The notes under the pieces were generated by a model, which worked only from the letters and a program-made list of their open reading frames with translations, did not search any database and was not told the origin of the DNA. The position numbers were made by a program, and so were the translations under genes. A stretch of 64,000 bases of DNA from Vibrio hepatarius (GTDB taxonomy: Bacteria; Pseudomonadota; Gammaproteobacteria; Enterobacterales; Vibrionaceae): positions 744,001 through 808,000 of the forward strand of contig NZ_LHPI01000001.1 of assembly GCF_001274785.1 (NCBI RefSeq), written 5' to 3'. Below are positions 17,185-25,641 of this stretch, one piece after another (the first letter of the stretch is position 1; every line of letters starts with the position of its first letter).

Positions 17185-18153
17185 TTAATTAGTTTGGTTA
17201 TCGTTACTTAGCGCGTCGACTTGTGTGATTTGTCGCTGTTTTAACATTGAAGCAATCACAGCGATAGTCATGGTAAGGATCAATACCGCTAATGAAACCA
17301 ACGTAGGAATTTCCCACGCAGAGCCGACTAATAGCATCTTGATACCGATAAATACCATGATGAACGACAGCGCTGGTTTCAGATACAAAAACTTATCCAT
17401 CATCCCTTGCAACACAAAGTACAGTGAACGCAACCCCAATAACGCAAATACGTTTGCAGCGAGGACAAGAAACGGCTCACGTGTCACAGCAAAAATCGCA
17501 GGTATAGAATCCAGTGCGAACATCACGTCCATGAAGGCAATCACACCAATGACGATTGCCATCGGTGTTAACAAGCGTTGACCGCTTTCTATCACCGTTA
17601 ATGCGTTGCCACGAAAATCGTTAGTTACGCTCGCCCACTTTCGAATTAGTTTTTCAGGCAGTGGACTAACCTGCTCTTGCCCTTTATCAAACGCTAAATG
17701 CACACCTGTCCAAATCAGAAACAGCGCAAATATGTACAACAACCAATGGTACTGAACCAAGAGCTGCGCGCCCACTGCGATTAGAATTGCCCGCAGTACC
17801 AATGCACCGATAACACCTAATAGCAGCGCTCTAGGTCGCAAATGTTCAGGTACTGAGTATTGCGCGAAGATAATCGCAAATACAAACAAGTTATCGACGC
17901 TGAGTGACTTCTCGAGTAGATAACCCGTTAAGAATGATAATGTCGCTTTTTCGGCGCTGTAGCTGCTGTTTGGGGCATAGAAATCCCAGAATAGATAGAT
18001 AGTCGCAGCAAAACCAAACGCGAGTACAAACCAAAAGATGCTCCATGCTGTCGCCCTTTTGAGCGTGATATTTCCGCCTCGGGTTTGCCAGATATCGAGC
18101 AAGACCATGGAAACGGTCAGCATTGCGAAGCAAATGTAAGTAGTTAGGGTCAT
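17185..18153 (-). CDS. alx: TerC-family membrane protein (Alx-like)
   Basis: From ATG 18153 (MTLTTYICFAMLTVSM) the product has 322 residues, the length of E. coli Alx (321). AGGAGG lies right before this ATG, so the longer frame to 18216 is rejected. About nine hydrophobic spans are visible, and acidic residues within them (YLLEKSLSVDNLFVFA, AFMDVMFALDSIPAIFA, the ExxxSxDN and DxxxALDS motifs) are the metal-site signature of TerC proteins. Alx exports Mn2+ in E. coli. Here a yybP-ykoY riboswitch precedes the gene, which fits the same role. Confidence 0.92.
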   Translation of the reverse strand: MTLTTYICFAMLTVSMVLLDIWQTRGGNITLKRATAWSIFWFVLAFGFAATIYLFWDFYAPNSSYSAEKATLSFLTGYLLEKSLSVDNLFVFAIIFAQYSVPEHLRPRALLLGVIGALVLRAILIAVGAQLLVQYHWLLYIFALFLIWTGVHLAFDKGQEQVSPLPEKLIRKWASVTNDFRGNALTVIESGQRLLTPMAIVIGVIAFMDVMFALDSIPAIFAVTREPFLVLAANVFALLGLRSLYFVLQGMMDKFLYLKPALSFIMVFIGIKMLLVGSAWEIPTLVSLAVLILTMTIAVIASMLKQRQITQVDALSNDNQTN

Positions 18154-18249
18154 AATTCCTCCAAAAGCAGAGGGATCGATAAGGAATGATAAGAACGATC
18201 CCGCCGCAAACAACACTGACTGCGTTCAAATAAACGCAGACAAATTGAT

Positions 18250-18358
18250 TACGTTGGTCTCGTCGAAGTGCTGAAAACAGTGTCAGGACTTATACTTACC
18301 GGATAGATGAATATCTAACGAGATGACGATAAGTAAACCAGAGGCGACTACTCCCCAA
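18250..18358 (-). promoter_or_regulatory. yybP-ykoY (Mn2+) riboswitch upstream of the TerC gene
   Basis: On the minus strand the leader contains GTTTGGGGAGTAGTC (the invariant 5' GGGGAGTAG at 18356-18348) and, about 90 bases later, GACGAGACC (near 18261-18256), the two conserved internal-loop halves that bind Mn2+. The same element precedes alx and mntP in E. coli. Downstream lie two hairpins: CTGCGTT/AACGCAG, and GGGATCG/CGATCCC just before the AGGAGG. The second is placed to affect ribosome access. Switching direction (ON with Mn2+) is inferred from relatives. Confidence 0.88.
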
Positions 18359-18369
18359 ACGATCCGCAT
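18283..18369 (-). CDS. 28-residue hydrophobic ORF nested in the riboswitch aptamer
   Basis: An ORF (MRIVWGVVASGLLIVISLDI..., 28 residues) runs from ATG 18369 to a TGA at 18283. The conserved GGGGAGTAG bases encode its Gly-Val-Val. AAGAG stands about seven bases before the ATG, and the residues from 2 to 20 form a plausible membrane span. It could be real, a leader whose translation affects the aptamer fold, or chance. Codon constraint cannot be separated from RNA constraint by eye. Confidence 0.35.
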   Translation of the reverse strand: MRIVWGVVASGLLIVISLDIHLSGKYKS

Positions 18370-18407
18370 CGTATTACTCTTAAGTAATTTCGTCCATAGA
18401 TAAATCA

Positions 18408-18433
18408 GAAAAGGAGCAAAATTGCTCCTTTAA
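18408..18433 (-). terminator. Terminator after the 30-residue ORF
   Basis: AAGGAGCAA (18411-18419) pairs with TTGCTCCTT (18422-18430). On the minus strand it is followed by TTTTC. It separates the small ORF from the riboswitch transcript. Confidence 0.75.
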
Positions 18434-18434
18434 G

Positions 18435-18527
18435 TTAGATGCCACTGATGGGAATCAAATAAACCAGTGCGGACCACGCACCAATCCAACTGACTATCAT
18501 GGCAATATCTGTCCAATCTTTACCCAT
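18435..18527 (-). CDS. 30-residue predicted membrane protein
   Basis: A small ORF starting MGKDWTDIAMIVSWIGAWSA and ending PISGI, with one hydrophobic span from about residue 8 to 27. It is supported by a very strong GGGGGAAC eight bases before the ATG and a terminator directly after the stop. It follows the 5'-nucleotidase gene by 25 bases, so it may be co-transcribed with it. An 85-residue frame reading through it lacks any start signal. Function unknown. Confidence 0.6.
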   Translation of the reverse strand: MGKDWTDIAMIVSWIGAWSALVYLIPISGI

Positions 18528-18552
18528 AGTTCCCCCATAACAATAAATACTG

Positions 18553-20337
18553 TTATTTCGAAGAAGAACCAGCAATCTTTGTGCCGTGTTGGCATACTGA
18601 ATCGTCTTCGCGGCGATTGAGTATATTTGGGTTGTCTTTGAGAAAATCAATAAAGCAATCGGCCATTGAGGCAGAGGTAACGACACCTTCACCTTTCATG
18701 TTGGTCATCGCTTCATAACCTTCTTTACCTTTCATGGTGTACGCCGATGATGTACCAACATAAAAGCGTGATTCATCAACTGCTTGCCAACCTAACTCTG
18801 AGTCAAAGATCTGCAGATTGGTAATACGCTTTCCAAGTGGAGCATCGTATTTATAGTCGTAACTTAGGTTATAGGTATACGGATATGAACCATCACCTGT
18901 ACCTTCCACACCGTTGTTCAGAGCGTTATTAATCGCCCCTTCTATCGATGCGGCAATATCCTTACCCTGAAGTTCGTAGACGCCAATCGGTACTGCAAAC
19001 GGCAGTAACTTACCGGCAATGTCCGCTACCGATACGTCACCAGCATTAAGTGAATTTCGCACTCCGCCTGCATTATGAATGGCAAACTCTACTGCGTGAC
19101 CATCTTTACGCATTCGATAAGCAAATGACTCCGCAACTAAAGGCGCAAGTTCACTGCCCCCTTGTTCGTCCGGTACTCGCACATGCCGAAGCTTGCTATT
19201 CACTTCGGCAATTACGTCACGTTGCAACTTTCTAACTTGATTGGTGTACTTGTCGAGTAACAACTGTTGCAGTTCAGGGTCTTTTTTACACACCAATACG
19301 TTCGGGTGTTGGTCAACGTATTCACGGGCAATCTTGTACGGATTTTCATCGCAAGATTCACTCATGCTGGCATGCAAGAAGATACGTCGACCAAGCAATA
19401 GCTCGTTCTTTCCGTTAAAGGAAATCACTTCGCCGTCGGCCGAGAACTCAATATCACAGTGCCCCATGCTCAACGCGTGATAGCCCGCTTGCACAACATA
19501 CGTACCGTTGATATGTACACCGTAAGGGTCATCTTTCGTCAGCCCAAGATCACTGAAATCACCTTGTAGTCTGTGGCTATGACCGCCAACAATTAAGCCA
19601 ATACCGTCGACTTTTTCAGCAAACTCTAAGTCCGCTTCATAGCCCATATGGCTGAGTAAGATAATTTTGTTAATCCCAGCTTGGCGAATTGCTGCGACAG
19701 TTGATTTCGCGGTTTCTAGCGCGTTGACAAAAGGCGTATCAAAATCCGGATTGGATATATCCGCCATTTTATCAAGAGCTAAAGAGAAGATAGCGATCTC
19801 TTCGCCGTGAACGTTTTTTGTTATCCAACTCGCCGCACGAGTCTCTGGCTGGTAGGAGTAAACCTTGGGGTTATCGCCTAGCTTACATGTTTTGCGTTTG
19901 TCTTCATTCGACAAGTCCCAGTTGCCGGCAAGCAGAGGAAAATCAATTCGTTTCGCAAACTGTGCAACAGGCAAGTTACCCATATCTAGCTCATGGTTAC
20001 CTAGTGCCATCGCATCAATGCCAAGTTCATTAAGCATTACTGCGTTTGCCTCGCCTTTAAACAAGGAAAAGTACAGTGTGCCTTGGAAGCAATCCCCGGC
20101 GTGCAAAAATAGAAACTCGCTACCTTGCTCTTGTGCAAGCTGTGTGAGTTGTTTGGTGCGGGTTGCAATGCGTGCGAAACCGCCCGCACTAACGTAAGGA
20201 GTCAGTTCTTGGTCATGGACATGTAATGTCAGTTGAAGTGACGTTGGTTCAAAGTACGAGTGTGTGTCGTTAATGTGCGCCAGTTTGATTTTGACTGGCT
20301 TATTATTTTTATCTTTCATATTTTTTTCTCTCATCAT
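18553..20337 (-). CDS. 5'-nucleotidase / UDP-sugar hydrolase-like metallophosphoesterase without signal peptide
   Basis: About 594 residues from ATG 20337 (AGGA seven bases upstream); an ATG at 20319 with GAGAG is an alternative. The N-terminal calcineurin-like domain carries the two-metal motifs LAHINDTHS (DxH), GDCFQG, ALGNHELDMG, LLSHMG and GGHSH. The C-terminal 5_nucleotid_C domain (about 380-550) binds the nucleotide. UshA and CpdB of this family are periplasmic, but the N-terminus here is charged (MREKNMKDKNNKPVKIK) with no signal peptide, so a cytoplasmic location is expected. Confidence 0.88.
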   Translation of the reverse strand: MMREKNMKDKNNKPVKIKLAHINDTHSYFEPTSLQLTLHVHDQELTPYVSAGGFARIATRTKQLTQLAQEQGSEFLFLHAGDCFQGTLYFSLFKGEANAVMLNELGIDAMALGNHELDMGNLPVAQFAKRIDFPLLAGNWDLSNEDKRKTCKLGDNPKVYSYQPETRAASWITKNVHGEEIAIFSLALDKMADISNPDFDTPFVNALETAKSTVAAIRQAGINKIILLSHMGYEADLEFAEKVDGIGLIVGGHSHRLQGDFSDLGLTKDDPYGVHINGTYVVQAGYHALSMGHCDIEFSADGEVISFNGKNELLLGRRIFLHASMSESCDENPYKIAREYVDQHPNVLVCKKDPELQQLLLDKYTNQVRKLQRDVIAEVNSKLRHVRVPDEQGGSELAPLVAESFAYRMRKDGHAVEFAIHNAGGVRNSLNAGDVSVADIAGKLLPFAVPIGVYELQGKDIAASIEGAINNALNNGVEGTGDGSYPYTYNLSYDYKYDAPLGKRITNLQIFDSELGWQAVDESRFYVGTSSAYTMKGKEGYEAMTNMKGEGVVTSASMADCFIDFLKDNPNILNRREDDSVCQHGTKIAGSSSK

Positions 20338-20549
20338 CCGCACATCCTATCGCATCCTGCATGACAAATTCATTAAATTTCACAAAATTGTTGTAACTCC
20401 AAATCTGTATACATAGATGAACATGACGTAAATCATGTGCTTGGGCGCTTCACAACTGAGTAGCGCAATGAGTTTGTGATGTAACCTTCTGCTTATTCGA
20501 GAGTTTTCTATTATGCTAAAAATTGAAGTAGTTCATTTGGAATCTTTAT

Positions 20550-22181
20550 ATGCTGTTAGAACGGATCGAAATTTCCGGTTTCCGAGGAATCAAAAGACTG
20601 TCAATTGCGTTCGACGAACTCACTACCCTGATTGGTGAAAACACCTGGGGTAAGTCATCTCTGTTGGACGCATTATCCGTCGCGTTACCGGCCGAGGGCA
20701 TTCCGTATCAATTTGAAATGACAGACTTTCACGTTGATTACTCGATATCACATCCGCAAACCCAACACCTACAAATCGTTTTGAGTTTTCTCTCTACCGA
20801 TAAACAAGAGTTGCATTCAGGCAGATATCGGCGGATTAAACCTATCTGGACCAAAGACGACCAAAACGTTAACCGCATCATTTATCGCTTAAGCGCAACC
20901 CGAACCGATTACGACATAGAAACTCACTACACGTTTCTCGATAAAGACGGAAACCCACTCAGATTGCACCATTCGGAAAAACTGGCCCAAGAGCTAATTA
21001 GCTTGCATCCTGTGATTCGATTGAAGGATTCAAGACGCTTTGACCGTCCGTTCGTAGATGACAACTCGGCGAATACACGTATCGAGAAGCGGATTAACAA
21101 TACCTGTCGTCGCTTAATGGCGGTTCCAGGCCACGTCAACAAGGGAGAAATGAAGAGTAGTCTAAATTCCATGGTGACGCTGGTGGATCACTACTTTTCG
21201 TTCAAATCCAGCGCGAGAAAGAATCCACGCAAACAGCGCGACGGCATTTTTTACAACAGTGCTTCGAGCAACAAGAGCTTGTCTCAGGTGTTTGCCGAAA
21301 CCAACGACAAACAGACTCGCTTGCTGTTTATGGGGTTACTGAATGCCTATTTGCAGGCGAAAGGCCCAAATAAACTTCGTCGCTGTGCTCGCCCTATTTT
21401 GATCATTGAAGATCCTGAAGGACGTTTACACCCTACTCACCTAGCCCGTGCGTGGAGCCTGTTACAACTGCTACCAATGCAGAAAATACTTACGACCAAC
21501 AGTGGCCATTTGTTAAGCCAGGTACCATTAAACTCCGTACGCCGTTTAGTGCGTCAATCTGACCGTACCATTACGACTTATCTACCGTCGCAAAAGTTCA
21601 GTCGCGATGAGCTTCGACGAATCGGATTCCATATTCGTTTCCACCGCTCTGGCGCTCTATTTGCCCGTTGTTGGCTACTCGTAGAAGGTGAAACCGAAGT
21701 TTGGCTGTTTAATGAACTGGCAAACCAGTGTGGTTACAACCTTGCTGCGGAAGGCGTACAGATTATTGAATTTGCTCAGTCGGGATTAAAGTCTTTGATC
21801 AAAGTGGCCAAAGCTTTTGGTATTGACTGGCACGTAGTGACCGATGGCGATGCTGCTGGTAAGAAATACGCAACCACGGTAAGAGGTCAACTTGGACACG
21901 ATCAAGAACGCCACCGATTAACCGAGCTGCCGGATCACGATATAGAGCACTTCCTGTATAACAATGGTTTTGAACCTTTCTTCAAAGACATGGTTAAAGT
22001 CCCGCTTGAGCACCCAATTCCGGCGAAAAAAGTCGTTGCCCGAGTGCTTAAAAAGTTCGCTAAGCCAGATCTAGCACTCGCGATCGTGTCTCACTGTGAG
22101 AAAAAAGGCATGGATTGTATTCCAATCCTACTCCGCTGGACACTCAAACGCGTCGTTACCATGGCTAACGGCAACACATAA
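20550..22181 (+). CDS. ybjD: OLD-family ATP-dependent endonuclease (YbjD-like)
   Basis: A 543-residue protein, near E. coli YbjD (552). The ABC-type ATPase half has Walker A GENTWGKSS, and IIEDPEGRLHPTHL as Walker B/D-loop. The C-terminal TOPRIM nuclease half has LLVEGETEVWLFNEL (catalytic Glu) and VVTDGDAAGKKY (DxD). It is a class 2 OLD-like chromosomal gene without the GajB helicase partner, so it is not a Gabija system. Its cellular function is unknown. It is transcribed alone. Confidence 0.88.
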   Translation: MLLERIEISGFRGIKRLSIAFDELTTLIGENTWGKSSLLDALSVALPAEGIPYQFEMTDFHVDYSISHPQTQHLQIVLSFLSTDKQELHSGRYRRIKPIWTKDDQNVNRIIYRLSATRTDYDIETHYTFLDKDGNPLRLHHSEKLAQELISLHPVIRLKDSRRFDRPFVDDNSANTRIEKRINNTCRRLMAVPGHVNKGEMKSSLNSMVTLVDHYFSFKSSARKNPRKQRDGIFYNSASSNKSLSQVFAETNDKQTRLLFMGLLNAYLQAKGPNKLRRCARPILIIEDPEGRLHPTHLARAWSLLQLLPMQKILTTNSGHLLSQVPLNSVRRLVRQSDRTITTYLPSQKFSRDELRRIGFHIRFHRSGALFARCWLLVEGETEVWLFNELANQCGYNLAAEGVQIIEFAQSGLKSLIKVAKAFGIDWHVVTDGDAAGKKYATTVRGQLGHDQERHRLTELPDHDIEHFLYNNGFEPFFKDMVKVPLEHPIPAKKVVARVLKKFAKPDLALAIVSHCEKKGMDCIPILLRWTLKRVVTMANGNT

Positions 22182-22214
22182 AAAAGCGGCATTGACGATC
22201 AACGCCAATGCCGC
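22180..22214 (-). terminator. Terminator of the DUF1097 gene
   Basis: GCGGCATTG (22186-22194) pairs with CAATGCCGC (22206-22214). Read on the minus strand, six T follow, so it serves the gene at 22251. It may also end ybjD weakly. Confidence 0.8.
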
Positions 22215-22250
22215 GTATCAAACAGATACAAATCAATCGGGGGTTCACAA

Positions 22251-22736
22251 TTAAGTACGAGTAGGAAGCTCACTACTTGATTGCGTTTGATTTGACTTTT
22301 GATGTAGCCATAAACCACTCGCTTTCATTGTGTAACCGAACACGCCACCCAAAATTAATGAAGGAATAACGAGTTGCCAGTTACCGTCGGCAGCAAAAGT
22401 TGCACAACAACCAATGAAAGTACCAGGAATGTAGCCAAGCCACGCTTTCTTAGCTTGAATACACATCATGAAAGAGACGATAGCAGTGATAACGTAACCC
22501 ATAATTTCCAAAGAAACATAACTCGACGCATTGATGATCACCATTGCCCAGAACACACCAGTCATGTTGGTCATCAAACTTACCGCTAGCCCTTTCAAAC
22601 CACTGTTAGGTGATGCAAAGTAACTTGTGCATCCTAAAAATCCTGCCCAAGATAGCAACCCAAGTGAGACGGCAATCCATCCCCAAAGACCGGACAAAAT
22701 ACCTGTTGTGAGTGAAATAGCGACTAGTGTGCCCAT
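22251..22736 (-). CDS. DUF1097 membrane protein (YcdZ-like)
   Basis: From ATG 22736 (MGTLVAISLTTG) the product has 161 residues and five to six hydrophobic helices with Gly-rich packing, the pattern of DUF1097 inner-membrane proteins such as E. coli YcdZ. GAGG precedes this ATG, while the upstream in-frame ATGs at 22766 and 22751 lack signals. The role is not known. The gene is monocistronic and convergent with ybjD. Confidence 0.82.
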   Translation of the reverse strand: MGTLVAISLTTGILSGLWGWIAVSLGLLSWAGFLGCTSYFASPNSGLKGLAVSLMTNMTGVFWAMVIINASSYVSLEIMGYVITAIVSFMMCIQAKKAWLGYIPGTFIGCCATFAADGNWQLVIPSLILGGVFGYTMKASGLWLHQKSNQTQSSSELPTRT

Positions 22737-22919
22737 AGTGTTACGCCTCATGTGATTTATACACATCGAAAGTACAAGGACGCATCATAGTGCTAAATGG
22801 AGCAAATATCACAACCTAGATCACATAAAGTACGCAACAGTATTATTGTTAGTCACAAATTACGTGATGCAATCGATATTTCAACAGATTTAGTTACTGA
22901 GTATTTTCTAGATTGGAGA

Positions 22920-23825
22920 TCAAAGTACCGTTGGCTTGCCTTTCATCATTCGTAGCCCTTCTCGCTTAATGCATTCTATTAACGGGTTTTCAACCATGTC
23001 TGCGCGCCAGATGAATGACAGTGTACGTTCCATATTGAGATCTGGAACATTCAACGCCACTAATTGCCCACTATCAATAAACCTCTCTACATCTAGATAT
23101 GGTAAGCAAGTTAGATACTGACCATTGGCAACCATGCTCCTGATCACAGGTACGTGCTCGTATTCCCGCCACACATCGAGGTCTTCTATTAAATGATGAA
23201 TGGAGCTATCAAAAATCTTGCGAGTGCCGCTGCCGTGTTCTCTCAGCACCCAGCGCGCTTGCTCAAGCTGAGCGAGACTAACCGTCTTGTGTTTTGCAAA
23301 CGGGTGATGGGCTGCGGCAACCACCGTTAAGTGGTCACGACACCAAACCTCTTGTTCGATTCGGTTATCGTCACAGCGTCCTTCGATAATGCCGAGATCG
23401 TATTTGTAATCAAGCACGCCTTGGATAACGCTGTCGGTACTCTTTACATTTAGCAGAATACGCAGTTCTGGAAATGAATTATCAATAATACTGATAAGGT
23501 CTGGAACTAAATGTTCAGCCGGTGTTTGGCTAGCACCAAGCTTTACGTTACCGCTTAATAAATGCTGCTCGTAGAACCCCATTTCGATCTGTTGAGCGTC
23601 TTGCAATAGACGTTTCGCTTTCGGCCTGAGCCACATCCCCCAATGGGTAAGCGCCATCTGCTTACCTTGCCTCTCAAATAGCGGTCGACCGAGCATTTTT
23701 TCTAATTGCGCCAAAGACATACTGGTTGCTGACTGGGTTAATGCCAGTTTATCAGCCGCCAAGCTAACGCTGCCTGTATCGGCTACTGCGTCGAATACAG
23801 CTAGTTGTTTTAGTGAGTATCTCAT
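22920..23825 (-). CDS. LysR-family regulator divergent from the FocA-CBS gene
   Basis: A 301-residue LTTR. The winged HTH is at residues 4-62 (LKQLAVFDAVADTGSVSLAADKLALTQSATSMSLAQLEKMLG), the effector domain at about 88-295 (VKLGASQTPAEHLVPDLI). It resembles the YeiE/CysB-like subgroup. It is divergent from a formate/nitrite channel gene with 230 bases between them, the common layout for an LTTR controlling its neighbour, so regulation of the channel gene is a fair inference. The effector is unknown. Confidence 0.9.
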   Translation of the reverse strand: MRYSLKQLAVFDAVADTGSVSLAADKLALTQSATSMSLAQLEKMLGRPLFERQGKQMALTHWGMWLRPKAKRLLQDAQQIEMGFYEQHLLSGNVKLGASQTPAEHLVPDLISIIDNSFPELRILLNVKSTDSVIQGVLDYKYDLGIIEGRCDDNRIEQEVWCRDHLTVVAAAHHPFAKHKTVSLAQLEQARWVLREHGSGTRKIFDSSIHHLIEDLDVWREYEHVPVIRSMVANGQYLTCLPYLDVERFIDSGQLVALNVPDLNMERTLSFIWRADMVENPLIECIKREGLRMMKGKPTVL

Positions 23826-24052
23826 TCCGCTTCAATCCTTGTTTTCGGACTTATTTTTCTTCTTGGGACTTGTTGTTAAATGTTTCGGATATAACCGACA
23901 AATACGCAAACCGTTTCATTTTAACGAGTGGCGTTGTTATATCAATATTTTTGATGAGGTTTTTAAAAATTATCAATTTTACCTGTAGCAAACCGCGCCC
24001 TAATCTGGATTGGCAACGAGGGATTTCTTCTTGCAAACATAAGGAGGTAACT

Positions 24053-24082
24053 ATGCATTTTCAGACCCGGGAGCATTTATGA
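24053..24082 (+). CDS. Nine-residue leader peptide overlapping the FocA-CBS start
   Basis: The strong AAGGAGGT (24041-24048) stands before an ATG at 24053 that encodes only MHFQTREHL and stops at a TGA overlapping the FocA-CBS start (ATGA, 24079-24082). The channel gene has its own weaker GGGAG. The layout suggests translational coupling. Alternatively the upstream ATG is unused and the strong site simply feeds ribosomes. Confidence 0.45.
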   Translation: MHFQTREHL

Positions 24083-25527
24083 CTCAGGCTCAAGCGAACA
24101 TTCAATATTTCTCACCAATGGAAATGATGGCTGAAGCAGAAAAGTTTGCGCTTAGTAAAGCGAAGAAAACAAGCTCGATGACTTTAAGCCTTGCGGTAAT
24201 GGCCGGCGCATTCATTGGTCTGGCATTTCTTTTTTACATTACCGTCACGACAGGTAGCGCAGGTGCTGGATGGGGATTAAGCCGATTTGCAGGCGGTTTA
24301 GCATTCAGTATGGGGTTAATTTTAATCGTGTTATGCGGTGGCGAGCTGTTTACCAGTTCTGTGTTAACCAGTATTGCCTGGGCAAACAAACAGATCACTT
24401 TTGGCAAAATGCTCAAAACATGGGGCAAGGTTTACGTTGGTAACTTTATTGGCGCGATGTTGCTGCTGGCCATTGTCAGTGCGGCAGGTTTGTACCAAAT
24501 GGACAACGGCCAATGGGGCCTTAACGCACTCAATATTGCGCAGCACAAACTTCACCATACTGTCATTCAGGCGTTTGCCTTAGGCATTTTATGTAACCTT
24601 CTGGTTTGTTTGGCTATTTGGCTAACTTTCAGCAGTGCAAATGCGATGACTAAAGCGGTAATGACCATCCTACCAGTTGCAATGTTCGTCTCCAGTGGAT
24701 TTGAGCACTGCGTTGCAAATATGTTCATGGTGCCACTTGGTATCGTCATTCAAACCTTTGCACCAGAAAGCTTTTGGACTCAGGTTGGCGTCGCCCAAGC
24801 GCAATACGCAGACCTCAATATTACGCAATTTGTTACCGCTAACTTAATTCCGGTAACGATAGGAAACATCGTCGGTGGTTCAGTACTGGTTGGCTTAGCT
24901 AACTGGAGTATCTATCGCCGTCCACAACTTAAAGCAGCATCACTTTCAACGATCACTACGACTACAAAATTAGCGTCAGTTAAGGAAACCACTATGAGCA
25001 CTAACATTCTTGTTCAAGACATCATGAACCCAAATCCAATCACTCTAAGTGCAGACGTTCATACCCCTACTGCGATTGATACGTTGCTAGACAATCATAT
25101 CATCAGCGCACCAGTTGTTGATGTCGAAGGTCGTCTGGTGGGTTTCTTCTCTGCTCACGACGTGATGGTCGATTTGTGGTGTCAAGATTACTTGCCAGTA
25201 TCAGGACAGAAAGTGGTCGACTTAATGTCTCGTGACGTAGTGGCGATTGATGTGTCTGATAAGTTGGTCGACGTCGCTGAGTTCTTGTGTATCGACAAAG
25301 AGCAGCTCTACCCAACAACCAGCGTTGGCATCGCGACACGCTTCAGCACTTTGTCTTTAGAAGAGCGAGCTAAATCAATGCGCGTGAGCAAGCCACATGT
25401 ACTTCCAGTCCTAGATAACGGCAAATTGGTTGGTGTGGTAACTCGTGAAAACGTATTGGCGGCACTTAGAAACATTTACGGCGAGCGCGTGTCTTTAGTT
25501 GAAGAAAAAGCGCTAGAAACAGCGTAA
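24079..25527 (+). CDS. focA: Formate/nitrite transporter (FocA family) fused to a CBS-domain pair
   Basis: A 482-residue fusion. Residues 1-285 are a formate/nitrite transporter with six spans and the FNT signatures FTSSVLTSIAWANKQ and SSGFEHCVANMF (conserved His that protonates formate). Residues 310-475 carry two CBS motifs (QDIMNPNPITLSADVHTPTAIDTLL and VLPVLDNGKLVGVVTRENVL) that usually bind adenosyl nucleotides. Standard FocA is about 285 residues, so the CBS module is an extension that could gate transport by energy state. An in-frame ATG at 24994 after AAGGA could also start a free CBS protein. A LysR gene is divergent. Confidence 0.92.
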   Translation: MTQAQANIQYFSPMEMMAEAEKFALSKAKKTSSMTLSLAVMAGAFIGLAFLFYITVTTGSAGAGWGLSRFAGGLAFSMGLILIVLCGGELFTSSVLTSIAWANKQITFGKMLKTWGKVYVGNFIGAMLLLAIVSAAGLYQMDNGQWGLNALNIAQHKLHHTVIQAFALGILCNLLVCLAIWLTFSSANAMTKAVMTILPVAMFVSSGFEHCVANMFMVPLGIVIQTFAPESFWTQVGVAQAQYADLNITQFVTANLIPVTIGNIVGGSVLVGLANWSIYRRPQLKAASLSTITTTTKLASVKETTMSTNILVQDIMNPNPITLSADVHTPTAIDTLLDNHIISAPVVDVEGRLVGFFSAHDVMVDLWCQDYLPVSGQKVVDLMSRDVVAIDVSDKLVDVAEFLCIDKEQLYPTTSVGIATRFSTLSLEERAKSMRVSKPHVLPVLDNGKLVGVVTRENVLAALRNIYGERVSLVEEKALETA

Positions 25528-25591
25528 AACGCACTCAACGACGTAGTGTTTCACTCAGAATTTGGTCAGGAAATAAGTCGCTTGATCAAAA

Positions 25592-25617
25592 AAGCCCTCA
25601 ACATCTGTTGAGGGCTT
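25592..25617. terminator. Bidirectional terminator between focA and yceI
   Basis: AAGCCCTCAAC (25592-25602), loop ATCT, GTTGAGGGCTT (25607-25617), between convergent genes. Confidence 0.88.
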
Positions 25618-25641
25618 CTCTATATTTAGCTGTAACTTATA

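Noticed and set aside
20550..22181. Gabija-like defence system based on the OLD nuclease
   Set aside because: No UvrD-like GajB helicase gene lies beside it. The protein fits the chromosomal YbjD type.
25103..25339. Arg-rich minus-strand frame in the CBS region of focA
   Set aside because: Shadow of the coding frame with no start signal.
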